This document shows, piece by piece, positions 1 to 5,915 of a stretch of 5,915 nt of DNA. Numbering within the stretch: the stretch's first letter is position 1; every line of letters begins with the position of its first letter. The translations under genes and the position numbers were made by a program. The DNA is from Crocinitomix sp. Lineage in GTDB: Bacteria > Bacteroidota > Bacteroidia > Flavobacteriales_D > Crocinitomicaceae. The notes below the pieces were generated by a model. It was not told the DNA's origin. It saw only the letters and a list, made by a program, of their open reading frames with translations, and did not search any database. The stretch is from contig JADZFJ010000270.1 in the NCBI GenBank assembly GCA_020849935.1, positions 1 to 5,915 of the forward strand. The letters run 5' to 3'.

Positions 1-605
1 ATGTATTTAACATTTTATTGCAAGTGTTGGATGACGGCCACATGACAGACGGTTTGGGTCGTAAAATTGACTTTAAAAATACGGTGATTATCATGACTTC
101 GAACATTGGGGTGAGACAATTGCAGGATTTTGGAACCGGTGTTGGATTTGGGACTAAATCTCAAACCAGCCAATCGGAAGAAAATTCGCAAAAAATCATT
201 CATAATGCGTTGAAAAAAGCCTTTTCACCTGAATTTTTGAATCGTATTGATGATATGATTATTTTTAATTCGTTGACAAAAGAGGATATTCACCGAATTA
301 TTGACATTGAATTGAAAAAATTGTATGGAAGAATTGACGAATTAGGCTATTCGATGAAAATGTCCGAAGAAGCAAAAGATTTTATTGCTGACAAGGGTTA
401 TGATGAAAAGTATGGTGCTCGTCCATTAAATAGAGCCATTCAAAAATATGTGGAAGATCCGTTGGCAGAAGAGATTATCAATTCAACTTTAGCAGCTGGC
501 GATACCATTGCCATTAGCTTTGATAAAGAAAAAGAAGAATTGGTGATTAAAATTGAAAAGGATAAAAAACCACCAAAAAAGAAAGAATCGAAAAAAGAAG
601 ATTAA
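1..605 (+). CDS. clpC: ATP-dependent Clp protease ATP-binding subunit ClpC, C-terminal part
   Basis: This is the last 200 codons (about a quarter) of a ClpC-type Hsp100 AAA+ unfoldase, which unfolds substrates and threads them into ClpP in the cytoplasm. The gene begins left of the window. The frame is open from base 3 (reading VFNILLQVLDDG), so the TTG at 18 is an internal Leu and not a start. Visible in the second ATPase domain are the sensor-1 Asn in MTSNIG (codon 102-104), a VGF tripeptide at 141-149 where ClpC proteins carry the ClpP-docking loop, the arginine finger in FLNRID (codon 243-245), and the sensor-2 Arg in YGARPLNRAI (codon 420-422). A Lys/Glu-rich tail ends the protein. The HMTDGLGRKIDF stretch and the VGF loop favour ClpC over ClpB, which does not bind ClpP. 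Walker A and B lie outside the window. All visible key residues are intact. A strong terminator follows 67 bases downstream. Confidence 0.94.
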   Translation, partial: VFNILLQVLDDGHMTDGLGRKIDFKNTVIIMTSNIGVRQLQDFGTGVGFGTKSQTSQSEENSQKIIHNALKKAFSPEFLNRIDDMIIFNSLTKEDIHRIIDIELKKLYGRIDELGYSMKMSEEAKDFIADKGYDEKYGARPLNRAIQKYVEDPLAEEIINSTLAAGDTIAISFDKEKEELVIKIEKDKKPPKKKESKKED

Positions 606-672
606 TTTGATGGATTCTATTTTCTTGAAGTGAAGAGGAAATGGAGTTTATTTGAGAACTTCGTAAATTTTG

Positions 673-708
673 AAAAATCCTGTGCTGAAAATGTGCAGGA
701 TTTTTTTT
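673..708 (+). terminator. Rho-independent terminator of clpC
   Basis: Arms 673-682 (AAAAATCCTG) and 696-705 (CAGGATTTTT) are perfect 10-base reverse complements. Pairing can extend inward by two G-U pairs and one C-G pair to a 7-base loop. Eight consecutive T follow the G/C part of the stem (701-708). It lies 67 bases after the clpC stop, so it should end that transcript. The opposite strand has only five T followed by C after its stem, so termination of the converging minus-strand operon here is possible but weaker. Confidence 0.88.
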
Positions 709-801
709 ATGCTTAAGAAACAGGATTCGGTGTGTGAGTTTTATGGAATTGGAGGAATTCAATTCGTTTTACGTCACCGCGTTAACGAGCGAAACGGCAG
801 C

Positions 802-823
802 TCCCCCCAACAAGTTGGGGGGA
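802..823. repeat. Perfect C6/G6 inverted repeat
   Basis: TCCCCCCAAC at 802-811 is the exact reverse complement of GTTGGGGGGA at 814-823, with AA between. As RNA it would form a 9-base-pair stem with a CAAG tetraloop. It is the core of the surrounding G+C-rich element. No T tract follows on either strand. Confidence 0.85.
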
Positions 824-841
824 CTATAGTGGAGCGCGTGG

Positions 842-862
842 TTTGCCCTATTTTAGGGCAAA
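842..862. repeat. Perfect 9-base inverted repeat with TTT loop
   Basis: TTTGCCCTA at 842-850 pairs exactly with TAGGGCAAA at 854-862. The GGGC of the right arm (856-859) can instead pair with GCCC at 866-869, flanked by TTTT 851-854 and AAAA 870-873 with A855 bulged, so two exclusive folds exist. It is part of the G+C-rich intergenic element. Confidence 0.8.
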
Positions 863-990
863 AACGCCCAAAAGAAAATCATTCTTATGAACTAAAGCTT
901 TGAATGAAAATCAGTTAAACGCTTTTCTATTAACTAAATAGATAGGAAAGATTCTACCTCGTTAATTTGGCTCCAGAAGTGCAATTCTAT

Positions 991-3276
991 TTAATAAAGA
1001 TGAATTTCTGCACGGCGGTTGAGTGCATCATTTTTCTCGTCTATCAAACGCGATTCGCCATAAGAATTGATGATAATTCGGTTGGCTGCAATTCCTTTTT
1101 TAGTGAAATAATCCCGAATCCACTCCCCTCTTTTTAAAGATAATACAAGGTTATATTCGTCTGTTGCTTTGGCATCTGCGTAGGCATTAATCTCGACTTT
1201 TATAGCTGGATTTGATTTTAACAAAGAAACCAAGTTATTCAAAATTTTAAGTTCTTCGGATTTTACTTGCTCTTGGTTAGAATCAAAATAAACCATAATT
1301 CGCTGACGTTTAAGTTGATCCCCTAAAATAAATTCTAGATTTTCAGCTTCAATTTCATTTAAATCAGCGCTTTTATCGTATCCTAAAGGTCGGTAGGTGA
1401 AATATCCATCTTGCCCACGTCGTAAACCTGCAATTTTTTGTCCATAACGATCGTAAATGTAGAGGGTAAAATTATCGAGAATAAAATTTTCTCCATTTTC
1501 TTTTAATTGAAACATTAGGGTCCGATCGATCGGCAAATTTCTAAAACGAAAAAGTCCTTCTTTATCTGTAATTTCACTCGCCACCAAATCACCATTTTCG
1601 TTATAAGCAGAAACAATTAGTCCTTCGCGGTTCAATTTTTTATTGGTATTGTATTCAAAATATCCCCAAATTGTTTGACTATCATATTCAAATGCATCCT
1701 CATCTGTTTCTTGAATTTCAAGTGTATTGCTGTAATTCGGGTTTAGTTTACGGTAGGTAAATTCACCTTTTTCGTTTGTTTTTAACTGAGCAACCACATT
1801 CCCCTTTAAATCATAAATCAACAAGACCATTCTGTCATCCGTTTCTTGGGTTTTAAGGACATAATCGGTGGACATGCTAATTTTTTTGAAATCAAAATTT
1901 CCTTTTTCATCGGTTAAGGTGCTCATTGCTGTATTCCCTTTCTCATCCACTAGCATCACTTTAATTCCTTTTGGATACACCCCAACTTTGTCCTCATAAA
2001 TTAATTGTGCCGACAAGTGACCTTCGTTGAGGGCAAAATCGATCATATCTTCAGGGATTAAAGAAAGTGTCCCGCTGTTGTCGGCGCCAATTTTTCGGTA
2101 GGTAAAAACATTATTCTTATCTCCCAATAAATCAGCCACATAAACGCCTTCTTGATTTTTCAAACTCAATTCCAAATCTTCGTCAGATAATGCTTTGATT
2201 GAATATTCTTTATTGTAGTCCAACTGTCTAAATACAAAGTCGCCATTTTCATCGGTAGTCGTTTCTTGTACGATAAAATCATTTTCCCCCACAATTTGAA
2301 CGGTCATGTTGGATGGGATTGTATTGAGGTTTTTAAATTTAAACGTACCCGCCATTTCTTTCGAAATCGTGACTGTTTTTGACATATCTAAGAAGCTGAT
2401 ATCGTCATTCCCATTTCGGTTGGTGGTAAAATATCCATTTTTCATTTCAGAAAAAACGTATAATCCAAAGTCGTCTTTAGGTGAATTAAGACCTTCAAGT
2501 GGTTGACGGTTACTAATTCCATCCAATAATTCCCAAAAAATATCCAAGCCGTTTGCTTTTCCATTTTGATTAGAGGCATAGAAAAGAATGTTTTCCACGA
2601 CAAATGGAAAAACTTCATCTTCGGAGGTATTTGCTTCGGTGATGGGCGTTGGAGTTGACCAACCAGCATCGGTTAATTGGGTTGAATACAAATCCTTACC
2701 TCCTGCTCCGCCTGATTTATCGGATGAAAAATACAACCGTTGTTCAGCCGAATTATAGGCAGGATGGGTAAATGAAAAATTTGGATCGTTAAAAGGCAAT
2801 AATTTGGGTGTTGAAAAGGTATTATTTTCTCGCGTGCAGATATAAATTTGAGGTTTAAAAACTCCTGATTTTTTATCCACTTTTACTTGCGATAAGAATA
2901 AAGTATCTCCTGTGGTTGATAAACAAGCCGGACCTGTATGTGTTCCGATGTTTAATTTTTCAGAAACCAGTCGCGTGTTTTTATACTTTGACGTCTCGTT
3001 GATGTCACCTTTGACCTCAGTTTGAAAGAGGTTAATGCATTTAACTGAGCTCCAATTGTTTTCGCCACCTAAAAAATAATCGGGATCTCGATCGGAAGAA
3101 AAATAAAGAACATCTTCAAAAAAGTACGGTGAAAATTCGTTGGCAGAAGTATTAAGTTGACTTGTCAATGGCTTTGCTTGACAGGTGATTTCAACTTTTA
3201 AAACATCGTAAGTTTGCGCAAACGAACTGACATTGAAAAGAAGTGTGATTATGAGTAGGGATCTTAAAATTGCCAT
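991..3276 (-). CDS. OmpA-family protein: PD40 propeller, tandem beta repeats, peptidoglycan-binding domain
   Basis: This 761-residue envelope protein probably anchors its operon partners to peptidoglycan. A Sec signal peptide (residues 1-20, cut after SSFA, before Gln21) has no lipobox Cys. Residues about 45-300 carry WD40-like PD40 strands (LYFSSDRD, LYFSSDKSGGAGGKDLYS, FYASNQNG, GYFTTNRNG). Residues about 309-652 form three tandem two-part beta repeats of about 115 residues, resembling carboxypeptidase-regulatory/Cna-B folds. Residues about 655-761 are the OmpA C-terminal domain; Asp701 and Arg716 match the spacing of E. coli OmpA Asp271/Arg286, which hold diaminopimelate, so binding looks intact. 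The ATG at 3276 is 8 bases after the porP stop and gives a good signal peptide. It lacks the N-terminal TPR region and lipid anchor of PorE, so it is a PorE-like or OmpA partner of an SprF-type module rather than core PorE/SprE. Confidence 0.92.
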   Translation of the reverse strand: MAILRSLLIITLLFNVSSFAQTYDVLKVEITCQAKPLTSQLNTSANEFSPYFFEDVLYFSSDRDPDYFLGGENNWSSVKCINLFQTEVKGDINETSKYKNTRLVSEKLNIGTHTGPACLSTTGDTLFLSQVKVDKKSGVFKPQIYICTRENNTFSTPKLLPFNDPNFSFTHPAYNSAEQRLYFSSDKSGGAGGKDLYSTQLTDAGWSTPTPITEANTSEDEVFPFVVENILFYASNQNGKANGLDIFWELLDGISNRQPLEGLNSPKDDFGLYVFSEMKNGYFTTNRNGNDDISFLDMSKTVTISKEMAGTFKFKNLNTIPSNMTVQIVGENDFIVQETTTDENGDFVFRQLDYNKEYSIKALSDEDLELSLKNQEGVYVADLLGDKNNVFTYRKIGADNSGTLSLIPEDMIDFALNEGHLSAQLIYEDKVGVYPKGIKVMLVDEKGNTAMSTLTDEKGNFDFKKISMSTDYVLKTQETDDRMVLLIYDLKGNVVAQLKTNEKGEFTYRKLNPNYSNTLEIQETDEDAFEYDSQTIWGYFEYNTNKKLNREGLIVSAYNENGDLVASEITDKEGLFRFRNLPIDRTLMFQLKENGENFILDNFTLYIYDRYGQKIAGLRRGQDGYFTYRPLGYDKSADLNEIEAENLEFILGDQLKRQRIMVYFDSNQEQVKSEELKILNNLVSLLKSNPAIKVEINAYADAKATDEYNLVLSLKRGEWIRDYFTKKGIAANRIIINSYGESRLIDEKNDALNRRAEIHLY
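1321..2352 (-). repeat. Three tandem ~115-residue coding repeats in the OmpA-family protein
   Basis: Each unit has an A part ending in a TDExGxFxF(R/K) motif and a B part ending in an FTYR motif. The A motif's first Phe falls at residues 347, 461 and 576; the FTYR Phe at 391, 506 and 626. Spacing is therefore 114-120 residues throughout. The third B part runs directly into the peptidoglycan-binding domain. The units differ a lot in sequence, so the duplication is old and the DNA itself is not repetitive. Confidence 0.75.
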
Positions 3277-3284
3277 GTTTATAC

Positions 3285-4199
3285 TTATAATAATCTAGGT
3301 GAGATTGTTTCAGTTTTATCTTTGACAAAATCAAACCCAATAAAAAACTCATGCGCTCCACCGGAGGCTTGTTGTAAACTATTCAAGAAATAATCATACG
3401 AATATCCAACGCGCATATAATCGGTAATATTTACTTCTAAAATAGCATTGATTGAAATTTTCGGACGTACAGAAACGCCAAACCAAACTTTTTGATAAAA
3501 TAAGGCATTGAGGTTGATGTCCAAATTTGTTTCGTTATCACCACTTTGTTTGAACATGAATGAAGGTTTTAACACCACATTTTTTCCTGCTTGAAATGCA
3601 TATCCAGCGGTAAGGGTGTTAAAATTGCTCAGTGGAAAATTGGCATCTTCGTAAGCATCAAATTTAAATTTGTTCGCGCCGAGGTGATTCAAAGATAATC
3701 CAACAAAAAATCTGCGGGTGTAATAATACATTCCAAAATCCAAAGAGGGCAAAAGTGCACTTTCACGTTGTCCACTGCCATTGAGTACATCTGAAGGATC
3801 TTTTAATTCTAATTTAGATGTGTTTAAAGATGTATTAAAAATCCCTAATCTCAAGCCAATCGCCAATCTTGCTGAGCGCAATTTGAGGTGGTATGCGCCA
3901 GATGCGTTGACGATGATATTGGTGGTAGGTCCCAATCGATCTGCAACAAAATTTCCTCCCCAGGCCATATTGTTTTTAAGCAAGTTGGTTCCATACGAAA
4001 AAGTGGAGGTGGTTGGAGCACCATCAAAACCTACCCAACGTGTACGGTGCAACAATACGGCACTCATTGAATTTCTCGATCCAACATACGCAGGATTAAT
4101 GATTGATTGATTAAAAATATACTGACTAAAGATCGCATCTTGCTGTGCAAAGCTCACACTTGTCATTAAAACGGAAAGGTAGGTAATCCAATTTTTCAT
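3285..4199 (-). CDS. PorP/SprF-family type IX secretion system membrane protein
   Basis: This is a 304-residue outer-membrane protein of the PorP/SprF family, close to the family's usual length. PorP belongs to the T9SS core; SprF-like paralogues are needed for export or surface attachment of the type-B-CTD protein encoded beside them. Residues 1-18 are a signal peptide (cut after VSFA). The mature start, QQDAIFSQYIFNQ followed by INPAYVGS (residues 34-41), is the family hallmark. The rest alternates short amphipathic strands and ends with GYSYDYF and HEFFIGFDF, as expected of a membrane beta-barrel. I chose ATG 4199 over the TTG one codon upstream because it gives a standard signal peptide. 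It lies 8 bases after the restored end of the upstream cargo gene and 8 bases before the OmpA gene, so co-transcription is very likely. The neighbourhood suggests a cargo-dedicated SprF-type paralogue rather than the core PorP. Confidence 0.93.
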   Translation of the reverse strand: MKNWITYLSVLMTSVSFAQQDAIFSQYIFNQSIINPAYVGSRNSMSAVLLHRTRWVGFDGAPTTSTFSYGTNLLKNNMAWGGNFVADRLGPTTNIIVNASGAYHLKLRSARLAIGLRLGIFNTSLNTSKLELKDPSDVLNGSGQRESALLPSLDFGMYYYTRRFFVGLSLNHLGANKFKFDAYEDANFPLSNFNTLTAGYAFQAGKNVVLKPSFMFKQSGDNETNLDINLNALFYQKVWFGVSVRPKISINAILEVNITDYMRVGYSYDYFLNSLQQASGGAHEFFIGFDFVKDKTETISPRLL

Positions 4200-4207
4200 C
4201 AAGTTCT

Positions 4208-4399
4208 TTATTTTATCAATTCAATCCAACCAGAAATAACAGTTTCTCCTCCTGATTCTAATGTAAAAAAGTAAGTTCCAGCGCCAACAGCAACATCGCC
4301 TTCATTAGTTCCGGTCCAGACGTGGGTTTCATTGTCGTAATTATCGATTTCTTTCAGTAATTCTCCCCATCTGTTGTAGATCGACACTTTATTTAATGG
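4208..4399 (-). pseudogene. Remaining 63 codons of the T9SS type-B sorting domain, in frame after the TAA
   Basis: Reading on past the TAA in the same frame gives 63 sense codons and a natural stop at 4208-4210. The translation contains KVSIYNRWGELLKEI, HVWTGTNEGDVAVGAGTYFF and a final GWIELIK, which are the conserved second half of the gliding-motility-associated C-terminal domain (NRWG, W-G-T, VGxGTYFY, G-x-I-x-(L/I)-K). Joined to the part before the stop, the domain is about 88 residues, the normal length. There is no plausible start codon context for separate expression. The conserved motifs and open frame show that selection acted on this stretch until very recently, or still does. Confidence 0.9.
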
Positions 4400-5915
4400 T
4401 TAATTATTGACTGTAAAAATTTCGAATTCATCATTTTTACCATCGCCGTTTGGCGTGAAGGTGTTGTAGAATTCTTTGCAATTGAGTGTGAAAGATTCTG
4501 AAAGACAATCCTGTTTTAAAATACATCCTCCAGCGGCACTCACTGAAATATCAAAATCATCTTCTACATGAACTTTTATGGATTCACCCTGTCCATAAGG
4601 TATTTCGGTCGAGCTGCATTCGTCTTCTAAATACCAATTCCAGTATTTAGCGTCTTGCAAGCTTCCAGTTACGGTTACTGAAACCGAATCACCAATACAA
4701 ATTGTTTGAGGACTTACAGTTATATCTTTTATTTCTGGGTAATCGCATAAAAACATACGTCGGACACGTTTTTGAAAATCCGTGATAATTAACTCATTGT
4801 CAATAATTAATATATCCTGTGGCTCAATATTTGCCTCGGACGCAACTCTAAAAGCATTATTTTCCAAATTCCCGCTTGGGTTTGTTGCACCCTCTTCAAA
4901 ACCAGAACCACAAAAATTATAAATTCTATTAATTCCACCTTCCCCATCAATTTCAATTTTTCTGATCCGATTATGGCCAGGATCCGATATATACATGTAC
5001 TCCACACCATCTTTTTCAATTATTTGGAATCCTGATGTATACAAATGTAACGAAGCCAATTTAGCATCCATACCTTCAACAAAATCAGGCAGTTCAATAT
5101 CTCCTGATCCTGCAAACAAACTTAACTGATTATCGGCATCTACCTTTACAATTCTATTATCTCTGGTACCAAAGTACATATTTTCGTTTTTATCCCAGGC
5201 AATTCCAAAACCAACACTAATACTAGTCTCTAAAGCATCCGTAGGTGAAATATAATCTATCGTTGCTTCATAGCTGCCTTGACCAGCCACCCGGTGGGTG
5301 GTACGAAACATAGAATCCTCATTCAAAACAATTTTTTGAATATAACTTTCGCCTAGCCCTGAAACTACATTCGCGTCATTAGCACTATAATATAAAAGCT
5401 CTAAACCATCGTGATTTCTAATTTTTAGAGCACTTGCATTGCCTATAGGATTTCCCAAAGCAGGGACATCTCCGATATTTGGAGCAGGAAGATTATTATC
5501 TAAAATCCCAGCGTATGCCTCTGGCTCAGCGCCAAGTGACTGATCCAGTCTCCAAATCACAAAACACTTTGGGTCGGCGTCCGGACCTCCTAATTGAGAA
5601 TAAGTAAAATAAACGTTTTTTTGCGAATCTACTGCTATTCCATTAAAAAGTAGACCTATTGTTAACTCCGTATAAAAAATTGATAAATCATTACCAGATA
5701 ATTTATAAATAACTGAGTTACTTGCAAATGAGTTTCCGAAAAAATAAAAATTTCCATCATTATCCGCTGCAATTTGCGAAACTGAAAATATCTCGGATAA
5801 CAAGGCATTATCAGGAGCATCTATAAATCCCTCAGTTCCACCACTGCCCACAATATTCTCCACAGTCCAAACTTTATCAATTTGTCCAAAAGAAATAGAA
5901 GCCCAAAAAACGAGC
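4400..5915 (-). CDS. Secreted NHL-type beta-propeller protein with Ig-like domain and interrupted T9SS sorting domain (5' end beyond window)
   Basis: 504 codons are visible before a TAA at 4400-4402. The frame stays open to the right edge and there encodes the end of a signal peptide (LVFWASISFGQ), so the start lies a few codons outside and the GTG at 5863 is internal. About 4748-5854 encodes an NHL-like propeller: about six blades, several opening with a GSG/AGQG-like loop followed by an aspartate-rich strand (GIAWDKNENMYF, MYISDPGHNRIRKI). Then comes an Ig-like domain (about 4478-4741; CIGDSVSVTVTG, WNWYLEDEC) with several Cys, plausibly disulfide-bonded outside the cell. The type-B T9SS sorting domain begins with NTFTPNGDGKNDEFEIF, but the TAA cuts it after about 25 residues. 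Its ligand or enzymatic role is unknown; no catalytic motif is visible. As first gene of the operon with PorP/SprF and OmpA partners, it is the likely cargo. Truncated as written, it should fail to be sorted. Confidence 0.85.
   Translation of the reverse strand, partial: LVFWASISFGQIDKVWTVENIVGSGGTEGFIDAPDNALLSEIFSVSQIAADNDGNFYFFGNSFASNSVIYKLSGNDLSIFYTELTIGLLFNGIAVDSQKNVYFTYSQLGGPDADPKCFVIWRLDQSLGAEPEAYAGILDNNLPAPNIGDVPALGNPIGNASALKIRNHDGLELLYYSANDANVVSGLGESYIQKIVLNEDSMFRTTHRVAGQGSYEATIDYISPTDALETSISVGFGIAWDKNENMYFGTRDNRIVKVDADNQLSLFAGSGDIELPDFVEGMDAKLASLHLYTSGFQIIEKDGVEYMYISDPGHNRIRKIEIDGEGGINRIYNFCGSGFEEGATNPSGNLENNAFRVASEANIEPQDILIIDNELIITDFQKRVRRMFLCDYPEIKDITVSPQTICIGDSVSVTVTGSLQDAKYWNWYLEDECSSTEIPYGQGESIKVHVEDDFDISVSAAGGCILKQDCLSESFTLNCKEFYNTFTPNGDGKNDEFEIFTVNN

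Larger units (their letters stand above)
771..870. repeat. G+C-rich palindromic element, possible interspersed (REP/MITE-like) repeat
   Basis: This 100-base stretch has 57 G+C, against 34 in the 100 bases before it and 28 in the 100 after, so it stands out sharply. It contains a perfect 10-base inverted repeat (802-811 with 814-823, six C then six G) and a second perfect 9-base one (842-850 with 854-862, 3-base loop). An imperfect outer pairing also exists (775-781 with 835-840, one bulged base). Neither hairpin is followed by a T run on either strand, so they are not ordinary terminators. Position between two converging gene ends, distinct composition and nested palindromes fit an interspersed repeat; I recall similar hairpin repeats with GGGCGTT-type motifs in Bacteroidota intergenic regions, but cannot confirm copy number. 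The boundaries are approximate. I see no coding sequence here. Confidence 0.55.
606..990. other. Gene-free gap between converging genes
   Basis: This 385-base gap separates the clpC stop from the end of the minus-strand operon. It holds the clpC terminator (673-708) and the G+C-rich palindromic element (about 771-870). The remainder is AT-rich and shows no convincing gene; the short open frames here run through the terminator and the hairpins and have no recognisable protein character. I found no clear T-tailed terminator for the minus-strand operon just past its end. A weak imperfect inverted repeat (CTTTTCTAT near 922-930 with ATAGGAAAG near 942-950) lacks a T run. Confidence 0.75.

Noticed and set aside
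18..20. TTG at 18 as the start of the clpC fragment
   Set aside because: Upstream codons in frame read VFNIL, matching the conserved ClpC sequence, so the gene simply enters from outside the window.
547..762. 71-codon open frame on the minus strand
   Set aside because: It overlaps the antisense of the clpC end and the terminator; its sequence is what antisense AT-rich DNA produces.
771..870. CRISPR array, tRNA or riboswitch in the G+C-rich island
   Set aside because: There are no regularly spaced direct repeats, no tRNA cloverleaf, and no gene start downstream on either strand for a riboswitch to control.
670..903. 77-codon open frame on the + strand
   Set aside because: It runs through the clpC terminator and both palindromes, and has no protein-like conservation or domain.
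922..950. Imperfect inverted repeat as terminator of the minus-strand operon
   Set aside because: The stem is short and AT-rich with a mismatch, and no T tract follows on the minus strand.
3781..4110. 109-codon + strand open frame antisense to porP
   Set aside because: The minus-strand frame there is a clear PorP/SprF protein with its family motifs, so this is a shadow frame.
4200..4202. TTG at 4202 as the porP start
   Set aside because: The adjacent ATG at 4199 gives a normal signal peptide and the usual start codon; the TTG adds only one residue.
5861..5863. GTG at 5863 as the start of the propeller gene
   Set aside because: The frame continues upstream to the window edge and encodes a signal-peptide end (WASISFGQ) directly before it; starting at the GTG would discard the export signal needed for a T9SS cargo.

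Overview
The window looks like a piece of a low-G+C Bacteroidota chromosome, probably Flavobacteriales. The genus cannot be told from this sequence. Three things support this: a PorP/SprF-family protein, a gliding-motility-type (type IX secretion, T9SS) C-terminal sorting domain, and a ClpC tail of the form usual in that phylum. The gene starts also lack Shine-Dalgarno-like sequence, as is common there.

Layout. At the left edge, on the + strand, are the last 200 codons of clpC, the AAA+ unfoldase of the ClpCP protease. A strong intrinsic terminator follows at 673-708. The 385-base gap between clpC and the next gene (606-990) also holds a compact G+C-rich, hairpin-forming element at about 771-870. 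It looks like an interspersed palindromic (REP/MITE-like) repeat.

The rest of the window is a tightly packed minus-strand operon, read from right to left. First comes a secreted six-bladed NHL-type beta-propeller protein with an Ig-like domain and a T9SS sorting domain; its first few codons lie beyond the right edge. Next is a PorP/SprF-family outer-membrane protein, and last an OmpA-family protein (PD40 propeller, repeated beta domains, peptidoglycan-binding domain). Both junctions are 8 bases, counting the first from the restored end of the cargo gene. In Bacteroidota this combination is a recurring module: type-B-CTD cargo needs a co-encoded PorP/SprF-like partner for T9SS export or surface attachment, and the OmpA protein can anchor the complex to peptidoglycan. 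That functional reading is inference from family knowledge.

The most notable observation is a TAA codon at 4400-4402 (minus strand) in the middle of the cargo's sorting domain. The frame stays open for 63 more codons and completes a textbook domain, ending at 4208, 8 bases before the porP start. This is either a very recent nonsense mutation or phase-variant-like allele, a sequence error, or a read-through site. No clearly new system is visible. The closest candidates are this interrupted T9SS cargo gene, the three-copy repeat inside the OmpA protein and the intergenic palindromic element.
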